Part shown: positions 38,758 through 51,607 of the stretch, in pieces
Position numbering within the stretch: the first letter of the stretch is position 1
Layout of the letters: every line of letters begins with the position of its first letter
DNA from: Gordionus sp. m RMFG-2023
Taxonomy: Eukaryota > Nematomorpha > Gordioida > Chordodea > Parachordodidae
Reading direction: 5' to 3'
Assembly: GCF_954871325.1 (NCBI RefSeq)
Contig: NW_027050885.1
Coordinates: 744,001 to 808,000, forward strand
DNA length: 64,000 nt
Translations under genes and position numbers: made by a program
Notes under the pieces: model-generated
Seen by the model: the letters and a program-made list of their open reading frames with translations, nothing else
Told to the model about the DNA's origin: nothing
The model's database searches: none

Positions 38758-41531
38758 TCATAAAGTATATATTAAAGTGTTTTTTATATATATATCTGAA
38801 ACATACGTAAAAATGCTTATCACGCGAAAATATAATAAATCCCTTACAAGGGATTTTAAAAATATAAAAAAACTCAAGAGATATTAAGGGTTAAATCATT
38901 GGGTTAGGGTTATGGTTAGGGGGTTAGGGTTAGTGTTAGGGTTAGGGTTAAGGTTAGTGTTAGATTTAGGGTTAGTAATAGTATTAAATATATAGAATAT
39001 AATAAGAATAGTTAAAAATTATTTTTATAAGTTCATAAAGTATATATTAAAGTGTTTTATATATATATTTGTGAAACATACGTAAAAATGCTTATCACGT
39101 AAAAATTTAATAAAATCCTTGAAAGGTATTTTAAAAATATAAAAAAACTCAAGAGATATTAAGGGTTAAATCATTGCGTTAGGGTTAGGGTTAGAGGTTT
39201 AAGGTTATGGTTAGGGTTAGTGTTAGAGGTTTAAGGTTATGGTTAGGGTTAGTGTTAGATTTAGGGTTAGTAATAGTATTAAATATATAGAATATAATAA
39301 GATTATTTTAAAATTATTTTTCTAAGTTCATAAAGTATATATTAAAGTGTTTTATATATATATATATATGTGAAACATACGTAAAAATGCTTATCACGCG
39401 AAAATATAATAAATCCCTTACAAGGGATTTTTAAAATATAAAAAAACTCAAGAGATATTAAGGGTTAAATCATTGCGTTAGGGTTAGGGTTAGATGGTTA
39501 AGGTTAGGGTTAGGGTTAGTGTTAGGGTTAGGGTTAGAGTTAGTGTTAGATTTAGGGTTAGTAATAGAATTAAATATATAGAATATAATAAGATTATTTT
39601 AAAATTATTTTTCTAAGTTTATAAAGCATATATTTAAGTGTTTTATATATATATATGTGAAACATACGTAAAAATGCTTATCACGTGAAAGTATAATAAA
39701 ACCCATTCAAGTATTTTTAAAAATATAAAAAAACTCAAGGGATATTAAGGCTTAAATCATTGAGTTAGGGTTAGAGTTAGAGGGTTAAAGTTAGAGTTAG
39801 GGTTAGTGTTGGGGTTAGGGTTAGTGTTAGATTTAGGTTTAGTAATAGTATTAAATATATAGAATATAATAAGATTATTTTAAAATTATTTTTCTAAGTT
39901 CATAAAGTATATATTAGTTTTTTTTATATATATATGTGAAACATATGTAAAAATGCTTATCACGTGAAAATATAATAAAACCCTTCAAGGGATTTTTAAA
40001 ATTTAAAAAAACTCAAGAGATATTAATGGTTAAATCATTGGGTTAGGGTTAGAGGGTTAAGGTTAGGGTTAGTGTTAGGGTTAGTGTTAGGGTTAGTGTT
40101 AGATATAGGGTTAGTAATAGTATTAAATATATAGAATATAATAAGATTATTTTAAAATTATTTTTCTAAGTTCATAAAGCATATATTAAAGTGTTTTATA
40201 TATATATATGTGAAACATACGTAAAAATGCTTATCACGTGAAAATATAATAAAACCCATTCAAGGAATTTTAAAAATATAAAAAAACTCAAGGGATATTA
40301 AGGCTTAAATCATTGAGTTAGGGTTAGGGTTAGAGGGTTAAAGTTAGAGTTAGGGTTAGTGTTGGGGTTAGGGTTAGTGTTAGATTTAGGTTTAGTAATA
40401 GTATTAAATATATAGAATATAATAAGATTATTTTAAAATTATTTTTCTAAGTTCATAAAGTATATATTAGTGTTTTTTATATATATATGTGAAACATATG
40501 TAAAAATGCTTATCACGTGAAAATATAATAAAACCCTTCAAGGGATTTTTAAAATTTAAAAAAACTCAAGAGATATTAAGGGTTAAATCATTGAGTTAGG
40601 GTTAGAGGGTTAAGGTTAGGGTTAGTGTTAGGGTTAGTGTTAGGGTTAGTGTTAGATATAGGGTTAGTAATAGTATTAAATATATAGAATATAATAAGAA
40701 TAGTTAAAAATTATTTTTATAAGTTCATAAAGTATATATTAAAGTGTTTTTTATATATATATCTGAAACATACGTAAAAATGCTTATCACGCGAAAATAT
40801 AATAAATCCCTTACAAGGGATTTTAAAAATATAAAAAAACTCAAGAGATATTAAGGGTTAAATCATTCGGTTAGGGTTATGGTTAGGGGGTTAGGGTTAG
40901 GGTTAGTGTTAGGGTTAAGGTTAGTGTTAGATTTAGGGTTTTTAAAATTATTTTTCTAAGTTCATAAAGCATATATTAAAGTGTTTTATATATATATATG
41001 TGAAACGTAAAAATGCTTATCACGTGAAAATATAATAAAACCCTTTCAAGGAATTTTAAAAATATAAAAAAACTCAAGGGATATTAAGGGTTAAATCATT
41101 GAGTTAGGGTTAGGGTTAGAGGGTTAAGGTTAGGGTTAGGGTTAGTGTTTTAGGGTTAGGGTTAGTGTTAGATTTAGGGTTAGTAATAGTATTGAATATA
41201 TAGAATATAATAAGAATAGTTAAAAATTATTTTTATAAGTTCATAAAGTATATATTAAAGTGTTTTTTATATATATATCTGAAACATACGTTAAAATGCT
41301 TATCACGCGAAAATATAATAAATCCCTTACAAGGGATTTTAAAAATAACTAAAAACTCAAGAGATATTAAGGGTTAAATCATTGCGTTAGGGTTAGGGTT
41401 AGAGGTTTAAGGTTATGGTTAGGGTTAGTGTTAGAGGTTTAAGGTTATGGTTAGGGTTAGTGTTAGATTTAGGGTTAGTAATAGTATTAAATATATAGAA
41501 TATAATAAGATTATTTTAAAATTATTTTTCT

Positions 41532-41798
41532 AAGTTCATAAAGTATATATTAAAGTGTTTTATATATATATATATATGTGAAACATACGTAAAAATGCTT
41601 ATCACGTGAAAGTATAATAAAACCCATTCAAGTATTTTTAAAAATATAAAAAAACTCAAGGGATATTAAGGCTTAAATCATTGAGTTAGGGTTAGAGTTA
41701 GAGGGTTAAAGTTAGAGTTAGGGTTAGTGTTGGGGTTAGGGTTAGTAATAGAATTAAATATATAGAATATAATAAGATTATTTTAAAATTATTTTTCT
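41532..41798 (+). repeat. Chimeric monomer left by a one-monomer deletion (C2)
   Basis: Counterpart of 30714-30980 in the second C unit, with the same length and switch, so the deletion came before the C duplication. Confidence 0.85.
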
Positions 41799-44700
41799 AA
41801 GTTCATAAAGTATATATTAGTGTTTTTTATATATATATGTGAAACATATGTAAAAATGCTTATCACGTGAAAATATAATAAAACCCTTCAAGGGATTTTT
41901 AAAATTTAAAAAAACTCAAGAGATATTAAGGGTTAAATCATTGAGTTAGGGTTAGAGGGTTAAGGTTAGGGTTAGTGTTAGGGTTAGTGTTAGGGTTAGT
42001 GTTAGGGTTAGTGTTAGATATAGGGTTAGTAATAGTATTAAATATATAGAATATAATAAGAATAGTTAAAAATTATTTTTATAAGTTCATAAAGTATATA
42101 TTAAAGTGTTTTTTATATATATATCTGAAACATACGTAAAAATGCTTATCACGCGAAAATATAATAAATCCCTTACAAGGGATTTTAAAAATATAAAAAA
42201 ACTCAAGAGATATTAAGGGTTAAATCATTCGGTTAGGGTTATGGTTAGGGGGTTAGGGTTAGGGTTAGTGTTAGGGTTAAGGTTAGTGTTAGATTTAAGG
42301 TTTTTAAAATTATTTTTCTAAGTTCATAAAGTATATATTAAAGTGTTTTATATATATATATATGTGAAACATACGTAAAAATGCTTATCACGCGAAAATA
42401 TAATAAATCCCATAGAAGGGATTTTAAAAATATAAAAAAACTCAAGAGATATTAAGGGTAAATCATTGGGTTAGGGTTAGGGTTAGAGGGTTAAGGTTAG
42501 GGTTAGGGTTAAGGTTTGTGTTAGATTTAGGGTTAGTAATAGTATTATATATATATAATATAAATAGAATATTTTAAAATTATTTTTCTAAGTTCATAAA
42601 GTATATATTAAAGTGTTTTATATATATATATGTGAAACGTAAAAATGCTTATCACGTGAAAATATAATAAAACCCTTTCAAGGAATTTTAAAAATATAAA
42701 AAAACTCAAGGGATATTAAGGGTAAATCATTGAGTTAGGGTTAGGGTTAGAGGGTTAAGGTTAGGGTTAGGGTTAGTGTTTTAGGGTTAGGGTTAGTGTT
42801 AGATTTAGGGTTAGTAATAGTATTAAATATATAGAATATAATAAGATTATTTTAAAATTATTTTTCTAAGTTCATAAAGTATATATTAGTGTTTTTTATA
42901 TATATATGTGAAACATATGTAAAAATGCTTATCACGTGAAAATATAATAAAACCCTTCAAGGGATTTTTAAAATTTAAAAAAACTCAAGAGATATTAAGG
43001 GTTAAATCATTGAGTTAGGGTTAGAGGGTTAAGGTTAGGGTTAGTGTTAGGGTTAGTGTTAGGGTTAGTGTTAGGGTTAGTGTTAGATATAGGGTTAGTA
43101 ATAGTATTAAATATATAGAATATAATAAGAATAGTTAAAAATTATTTTTATAAGTTCATAAAGTATATATTAAAGTGTTTTTTATATATATATCTGAAAC
43201 ATACGTAAAAATGCTTATCACGCGAAAATATAATAAATCCCTTACAAGGGATTTTAAAAATATAAAAAATCTCAAGAGATATTAAGGGTTAAATCATTCG
43301 GTTAGGGTTATGGTTAGGGGGTTAGGGTTAGGGTTAGTGTTAGGGTTAAGGTTAGTGTTAGATTTAGGGTTTTTAAAATTATTTTTCTAAGTTCATAAAG
43401 TATATATTAAAGTGTTTTATATATATATATATGTGAAACATACGTAAAAATGCTTATCACGCGAAAATATAATAAATCCCATAGAAAAGATTTTAAAAAT
43501 ATAAAAAAACTCAAGAGATATTAAGGGTAAATCATTGGGTTAGGGTTAGGGTTAGAGGGTTAAGGTTAGGGTTAGGGTTAAGGTTTGTGTTAGATTTAGG
43601 GTTAGTAATAGTATTATATATATATAATATAAATAGAATATTTTAAAATTATTTTTCTAAGTTCATAAAGCATATATTAAAGTGTTTTATATATATATAT
43701 GTGAAACGTAAAAATGCTTATCACGTGATAATATAATAAAACCCTTTCAAGGAATTTTAAAAATATAAAAAAACTCAAGGGATATTAAGGGTTAAATCAT
43801 TGAGTTAGGGTTAGGGTTAGAGGGTTAAGGTTAGGGTTAGGGTTAGTGTTTTAGGGTTAGGGTTAGTGTTAGATTTAGGGTTAGTAATAGTATTAAATAT
43901 ATAGAATATAATAAGATTATTTTAAAATTATTTTTCTAAGTTCATAAAGTATATATTAAAGTGTTTTATATATATATATATATGTGAAACATACGTAAAA
44001 ATGCTTATCACGCGAAAATATAATAAATCCCTTACAAGGGATTTTTAAAATATAAAAAAACTCAAGAGATATTAAGGGTTAAATCATTGCGTTAGGGTTA
44101 GGGTTAGATGGTTAAGGTTAGGGTTAGGGTTAGTGTTAGGGTTAGGGTTAGAGTTAGTGTTAGATTTAGGGTTAGTAATAGAATTAAATATATAGAATAT
44201 AATAAGATTATTTTAAAATTATTTTTCTAAGTTTATAAAGCATATATTTAAGTGTTTTATATATATATATGTGAAACATACGTAAAAATGCTTATCACGT
44301 GAAAGTATAATAAAACCCATTCAAGTATTTTTAAAAATATAAAAAAACTCAAGGGATATTAAGGCTTAAATCATTGAGTTAGGGTTAGAGTTAGAGGGTT
44401 AAAGTTAGAGTTAGGGTTAGTGTTGGGGTTAGGGTTAGTGTTAGATTTAGGTTTAGTAATAGTATTAAATATATAGAATATAATAAGATTATTTTAAAAT
44501 TATTTTTCTAAGTTCATAAAGTATATATTAATTTTTTTTATATATATATGTGAAACATATGTAAAAATGCTTATCACGTGAAAATATAATAAAACCCTTC
44601 AAGGGATTTTTAAAATTTAAAAAAACTCAAGAGATATTAATGGTTAAATCATTGGGTTAGGGTTAGAGGGTTAAGGTTAGGGTTAGTGTTAGGGTTAGTG

Positions 44701-45347
44701 TTAGGGTTAGTGTTAGATATAGGGTTAGTAATAGTATTAAATATATAGAATATAATAAGATTATTTTAAAATTATTTTTCTAAGTTCATAAAGTATATAT
44801 TATAGTGTTTTTTATATATATGTGAAACATACGTAAAAATGCTTATCACGCGAAAATATAATAAATCCCTTACAAGGTATTTTTAAAATATAAAAAAACT
44901 CAAGAGATATTAAGGGTTAAATCATTGCGTTAGGGTTAGGGTTAGATGGTTAAGGTTAGGGTTAGGGTTAGTGTTAGGGTTAGGGTTAGAGTTAGTGTTA
45001 GATTTAGGGTTAGTAATAGTATTAAATATATAGAATATAATAAGATTATTTTAAAATTATTTTTCTAAGTTTATAAAGCATATATTTAAGTGTTTTATAT
45101 ATATATATGTGAAACATACGTAAAAATGCTTATCACGTGAAAGTATAATAAAACCCATTCAAGGAATTTTAAAAATATAAAAAAACTCAAGGGATATTAA
45201 GGCTTAAATCAATGAGTTAGGGTTAGAGTTAGAGGGTTAAAGTTAGAGTTAGGGTTAGTGTTGGGGTTAGGGTTAGTGTTAGATTTAGGTTTAGTAATAG
45301 TATTAAATATATAGAATATAATAAGATTATTTTAAAATTATTTTTCT

Positions 45348-45685
45348 AAGTTCATAAAGTATATATTATAGTGTTTTTTATATATATATGTGAAATATAA
45401 GTAAAAATGCTATCACGTAAAAATTTAATAAAATCCTTTAAAGGGATTTTAAACGTTAAACCATCATAACCTAATAAACACCTTCTAGTAGGTAAAATAT
45501 AAAAAAACTCAAGGGATATTAAGGGTTAAATATTTGGGTTAGGGTTAAGGTTAGTAAATGTTTAAAATATATAGAATATATTAAATCATTTTAAAATTAT
45601 TTTTCAAGGTATCTAGTTTAAAGAACTATAGGAATTAATCTCTTTTAAGACATTATATATTATTAGTAAATTAATAAATAATAGT
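45348..45685 (+). repeat. Divergent 338 bp monomer, copy 2 (in C2)
   Basis: Same structure and length as the 34542 copy: landmark TGCTATCACGTAAA at 45408, CCTTCTAGTAGG insert, reduced telomere-like tract and extended tail. It sits at the same place in the second C unit and opens the D series. Confidence 0.93.
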
Positions 45686-48600
45686 AAGTTCTTAAAGTAA
45701 ATATTAAAGTGTTTTTTATATATATATCTGAAACATACGTAAAAATGCTTATCACGCGAAAATATAATAAATCCCTTAGAAGGGATTTTAAAATTATAAA
45801 AAAACTTAAGAGATATTAAGGGTTAAATCATTGCGTTACGGTTAGGGTTATAGGGTTAAGGTTAGGGTTAGGGTTAGTGTTAGGGTTAGGGTTAAGGTTA
45901 GTGTTAGATTTAGGGTTAGTAATAGTATTAAATATATAGAATATAATAAGATTATTTTTAAATTATTTTTCTAAGTTCATAAAGTATATATTAAAGTGTT
46001 TTATATATATATGTGAAACATACGTAAAAATGCTTATCACGCGAAAATATAATAAATCCCATAGAAGGGATTTTAAAAATATAAAAAAACTCAAGAGATA
46101 TTAAGGGTAAATCATTGGGTTAGGGTTAGGGTTAGAGGGTTTAGGTAGGTTAGGGTTAAGGTTTGTGTTAGATTTAGGGTTAGTAATAGTATTATATATA
46201 TATAATATAAATAGAATATTTTAAAATTATTTTTCTAAGTTCATAAAGTATATATTAAAGTGTTTTTTATATATATATATATGTGAAACATACGTAAAAA
46301 TGCTTATCACGCGAAAATATAATAAATCCCTTACAAGGGATTTTTAAAATATAAAAAAACTCAAGAGATATTAAGGGTTAAATCATTGCGTTAGGGTTAG
46401 GGTTAGATGGTTAAGGTTAGGGTTAGGGTTAGTGTTAGGGTTAGGGTTAGAGTTAGTGTTAGATTTAGGGTTAGTAATAGTATTAAATATATAGAATATA
46501 ATAAGATTATTTTTAAATTATTTTTCTAAGTTCATAAAGTATATATTAAAGTGTTTTATATATATATGTGAAACATACGTAAAAATGCTTATCACGTGAA
46601 AATATAAAAAAACCCATTCAAGGAATTTTAAAAATATAAAAAAACTCAAGGGATATTAAGGCTTAAATCATTGAGTTAGGGTTAGGGTTAGAGCGTTAAG
46701 GTTAGAGTTAGGGTTAGTGTTGGGGTTAGGGTTAGTGTTAGATTTAGGTTTAGTAATAGTATTAAATATATAGAATATAATAAGATTATTTTAAAATTAT
46801 TTTTCTAAGTTCATAAAGTATATATTAGTGTTTTTTATATATATAGGTAAAACATATGTAAAAATGCTTACCACGTGAAAATATAATAAAACCCTTCAAG
46901 GGATTTTTAAAATTTAAAAAAACTCAAGAGATATTAAGGGTTAATTCATTGGGTTAGGGTTAGGGTTAGAGGGTTAAGGTTAGGGTTAGTGTTAGGGTTA
47001 GTGTTAGATATAGGGTTAGTAATAGTATTAAATATATAGAATATAATAAGATTATTTTAAAATTATTTTTCTAAGTTCATAAAGTATATATTAAAGTGTT
47101 TTATATATATATATGTGAAACATACGTAAAAATGCTTATCACGTAAAAATTTAATAAAATCCTTGAAAGGTATTTTAAAAATATAAAAAAACTCAAGGGA
47201 TATTAAGGGTTAAATCATTGAGTTAGGGTTAGGGTTAGAGGGTTAAGGTTAGGGTTAGTGTTAGGGTTAGTGTTTTAGGGTTAGGGTTAGTGTTAGATTT
47301 AGGGTTAGTAATAGTATTAAATATATAGAATATAATAAGAATAGTTAAAAATTATTTTTTTAAGTTCATAAAGTATATATTAAAGTATTTTTTATATATA
47401 TATGTGAAACATACGTAAAAATGCTTATCACGTGAAAATATAATAAAACCCTTTCAAGGGATTTTAAAAATATAAAAAAACTCAAGGGATATTAAGCGTT
47501 AAATTACTGGGTTAGGGTTAGGGTTAGAGAGTTAAGGTTATGGTTAGGGTTATTGTTAGATTTAGGGTTAGTAATAGTATTAAATATATAGAATATAATA
47601 AGATTATTTTAAAATTTATTTTCTAAGTTCATAAAGTATATATTAAAGTGTTTTATATATATATATGTGAAACATACGTAAAAATGCTTATCACGTGAAA
47701 ATATAATAAAACCCTTTCAAGGAATTTTAAAAATATAAAAAAACTCAAGGGATATTAAGGGTTAAATCATTGAGTTAGGGTTAGGGTTAGAGGGTTAAGG
47801 TTAGGGTTAGGGTTAGTGTTAGATTTAGGGTTAGTAATAGTATTAAATATATAGAATATAATAAGAATAGTTAAAAATTATTTTTATAAGTTCATAAAGT
47901 ATATATTAAAGTGTTTTTTATATATATATCTGAAACATACGTAAAAATGCTTATCACGCGAAAATATAATAAATCCCTTTCAAGGAATTTTAAAAATATT
48001 AAAAACTCACGAGATATTAAGCGTTAAATCATTGGGTTAGGGTTAGGGTTAGAGGTTTAAGGTTAAGGTTAGGGTTAGTGTTAGGGTTAGGGTTAAGGTT
48101 AGTGTTAGATTTAGGGTTAGTAATAGTATTAAATATATAGAATATAATAAGATTAATTTAAAATTATTTTTCTAAGTTCATAAAGCATATATTAAAGTGT
48201 TTTATATATATATATGTGAAACATACGTAAAAATGCTTATCACGTGAAAATATAAAAAAACCCATTCAAGGAATTTTAAAAATATAAAAAAACTCAAGGG
48301 ATATTAAGGCTTAAATCATTGAGTTAGGGTTAGGGTTAGGGCGTTAAGGTTAGAGTTAGGGTTAGTGTTGGGGTTAGGGTTAGTGTTAGATTTAGGTTTA
48401 GTAATAGTATTAAATATATAGAATATAATAAGATTAATTTAAAATTATTTTTCTAAGTTCATAAAGCATATATTAAAGTGTTTTATATATATATATGTGA
48501 AACATACGTAAAAATGCTTATCACGCGAAAATATAATAAATCCCTTACAAGGGATTTTAAAAATATAAAAAAACTCAAGAGATATTAAGGGTTAAATCAT

Positions 48601-50984
48601 TGGGTTAGGGTTATGGTTAGGGGGTTAGGGTTAGTGTTAGGGTTAGGGTTAAGGTTAGTGTTAGATTTAGGGTTAGTAATAGTATTAAATATATAGAATA
48701 TAATAAGAATAGTTAAAAATTATTTTTATAAGTTCATAAAGTATATATTAAAGTGTTTTATATATATATATGTGAAACATACGTAAAAATGCTTATCACG
48801 TAAAAATTTAATAAAATCCTTGAAAGGTATTTTAAAAATATAAAAAACCTCAAGAGATATTAAGGGTTAAATCATTGCGTTAGGGTTAGGGTTAGAGGTT
48901 TAAGGTTATGGTTAGGGTTAGTGTTAGAGGTTTAAGGTTATGGTTAGGGTTAGTGTTAGATTTAGGGTTAGTAATAGTATTAAATATATAGAATATAATA
49001 AGATTATTTTAAAATTATTTTTCTAAGTTCATAAAGTATATATTAAAGTGTTTTATATATATATATATATGTGAAACATACGTAAAAATGCTTATCACGC
49101 GAAAATATAATAAATCCCTTACAAGGGATTTTTAAAATATAAAAAAACTCAAGGGATATTAAGGGTTAAATCATTGAGTTAGGGTTAGGGTTAGAGGGTT
49201 AAGGTTAGGGTTAGGGTTAGTGTTAGATTTAGGGTTAGTAATAGTATTAAATATATAGAATATAATAAGATTATTTTAAAATTATTTTTCTAAGTTCATA
49301 AAGTATATATTAAAGTGTTTTATATATATATATATATGTGAAACATACGTAAAAATGCTTATCACGCGAAAATATAATAAATCCCTTACAAGGGATTTTT
49401 AAAATATAAAAAAACTCAAGGGATATTAAGGGTTAAATCATTGAGTTAGGGTTAGGGTTAGAGGGTTAAGGTTAGGGTTAGGGTTAGTGTTAGATTTAGG
49501 GTTAGTAATAGTATTAAATATATAGAATATAATAAGAATAGTTAAAAATTATTTTTATAAGTTCATAAAGTATATATTAAAGTGTTTTTTATATATATAT
49601 CTGAAACATACGTAAAAATGCTTATCACGCGAAAATATAATAAATCCCTTACAAGGGATTTTAAAAATATAAAAAAACTCAAGAGATATTAAGGGTTAAA
49701 TCATTGGGTTAGGGTTATGGTTAGGGGGTTAGGGTTAGTGTTAGGGTTAGGGTTAAGGTTAGTGTTAGATTTAGGGTTAGTAATAGTATTAAATATATAG
49801 AATATAATAAGAATAGTTAAAAATTATTTTTATAAGTTCATAAAGTATATATTAAAGTGTTTTATATATATATTTGTGAAACATACGTAAAAATGCTTAT
49901 CACGTAAAAATTTAATAAAATCCTTGAAAGGTATTTTAAAAATATAAAAAAACTCAAGAGATATTAAGGGTTAAATCATTGCGTTAGGGTTAGGGTTAGA
50001 GGTTTAAGGTTATGGTTAGGGTTAGTGTTAGAGGTTTAAGGTTATGGTTAGGGTTAGTGTTAGATTTAGGGTTAGTAATAGTATTAAATATATAGAATAT
50101 AATAAGATTATTTTAAAATTATTTTTCTAAGTTCATAAAGTATATATTAAAGTGTTTTATATATATATATATATGTGAAACATACGTAAAAATGCTTATC
50201 ACGCGAAAATATAATAAATCCCTTACAAGGGATTTTTAAAATATAAAAAAACTCAAGAGATATTAAGGGTTAAATCATTGCGTTAGGGTTAGGGTTAGAT
50301 GGTTAAGGTTAGGGTTAGGGTTAGTGTTAGGGTTAGGGTTAGAGTTAGTGTTAGATTTAGGGTTAGTAATAGAATTAAATATATAGAATATAATAAGATT
50401 ATTTTAAAATTATTTTTCTAAGTTTATAAAGCATATATTTAAGTGTTTTATATATATATATGTGAAACATACGTAAAAATGCTTATCACGTGAAAGTATA
50501 ATAAAACCCATTCAAGTATTTTTAAAAATATAAAAAAACTCAAGGGATATTAAGGCTTAAATCATTGAGTTAGGGTTAGAGTTAGAGGGTTAAAGTTAGA
50601 GTTAGGGTTAGTGTTGGGGTTAGGGTTAGTGTTAGATTTAGGTTTAGTAATAGTATTAAATATATAGAATATAATAAGATTATTTTAAAATTATTTTTCT
50701 AAGTTCATAAAGTATATATTAGTTTTTTTTATATATATATGTGAAACATATGTAAAAATGCTTATCACGTGAAAATATAATAAAACCCTTCAAGGGATTT
50801 TTAAAATTTAAAAAAACTCAAGAGATATTAATGGTTAAATCATTGGGTTAGGGTTAGAGGGTTAAGGTTAGGGTTAGTGTTAGGGTTAGTGTTAGGGTTA
50901 GTGTTAGGGTTAGTGTTAGATATAGGGTTAGTAATAGTATTAAATATATAGAATATAATAAGATTATTTTAAAATTATTTTTCT

Positions 50985-51320
50985 AAGTTCATAAAGTATA
51001 TATTATAGTGTTTTTTATATATATGTGAAATATAAGTAAAAATGCTATCACGTAAAAATTTAATAAAATCCTTTAAAGGGATTTTAAACGTTAAACCATC
51101 ATAACCTAATAAACACCTTCTAGTAGGTAAAATATAAAAAAACTCAAGGGATATTAAGGGTTAAATATTTGGGTTAGGGTTAAGGTTAGTAAATGTTTAA
51201 AATATATAGAATATATTAAATCATTTTAAAATTATTTTTCAAGGTATCTAGTTTAAAGAACTATAGGAATTAATCTCTTTTAAGACATTATATATTATTA
51301 GTAAATTAATAAATAATAGT
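50985..51320 (+). repeat. Divergent 338-type monomer, copy 3 (336 bp)
   Basis: Same monomer type with a (TA)n run one dinucleotide shorter (TTTTTTATATATATGTG). That short run is also found in the head of a different monomer (landmark 34034). The copy may therefore be a join of the 34034-type head to the 338-type body, or slippage may have shortened the run. Copy 4 shares the short form. Confidence 0.9.
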
Positions 51321-51607
51321 AAGTTCTTAAAGTAAATATTAAAGTGTTTTTTATATATATATCTGAAACATACGTAAAAATGCTTATCACGCGAAAATAT
51401 AATAAATCCCTTACAAGGGATTTTTAAAATATAAAAAAACTCAAGAGATATTAAGGGTTAAATCATTGCGTTAGGGTTAGGGTTAGATGGTTAAGGTTAG
51501 GGTTAGGGTTAGTGTTAGGGTTAGGGTTAGAGTTAGTGTTAGATTTAGGGTTAGTAATAGTATTAAATATATAGAATATAATAAGATTATTTTTAAATTA
51601 TTTTTCT
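51321..51607 (+). repeat. Chimeric monomer left by a two-monomer deletion (D1)
   Basis: The head (AAGTTCTTAAAGTAAATATT and the CTGAAAC form) belongs to the monomer that follows the 338-type unit, as at landmark 34940. The body (CCCTTACAAGGG, then GTTAGATGG) belongs to the monomer two places further on, as at 35496. About 555 bp, exactly two monomers, was lost in register. The equivalent chimera at 56401-56687 shows that the deletion predates the D1/D2 duplication. Confidence 0.85.

Larger units (their letters stand above)
29903..40720 (+). repeat. HOR-C copy 1 (39 monomers, 10818 bp)
   Basis: Spacings from landmark 29963 are 233-283-299-261-298-239-264-280-286-239-264-287-287-279-272-287-281-338-285-271-285-279-268-289-263-263-286-281-275-299-267-263-275-299-287-279-274-279-274. 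It starts and ends in the same phase as B (233-283-299 at the start, 279-274-279-274 at the end). It lacks several B monomers and gains a middle section seen only in C and D, including the divergent 338 bp monomer. Marker: AAAGTATATATT near 31793, where the B equivalent has AAAGCATATATT; copy 2 shares the change. Inferred: C is a rearranged relative of B that was itself duplicated. Confidence 0.92.
40721..50984 (+). repeat. HOR-C copy 2, shortened (37 monomers, 10264 bp)
   Basis: Follows HOR-C copy 1 through landmark 50759: 36 spacings match except 286 for 298 (one 12 bp unit fewer) and 270 for 271. Copy 1 then continues 274-279-274 into the next HOR boundary, whereas this copy passes straight into another 338 bp monomer at 50985. 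From 45348 on, this stretch also forms the first member of the D series (5637 bp to the next 338 bp monomer). Confidence 0.9.
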
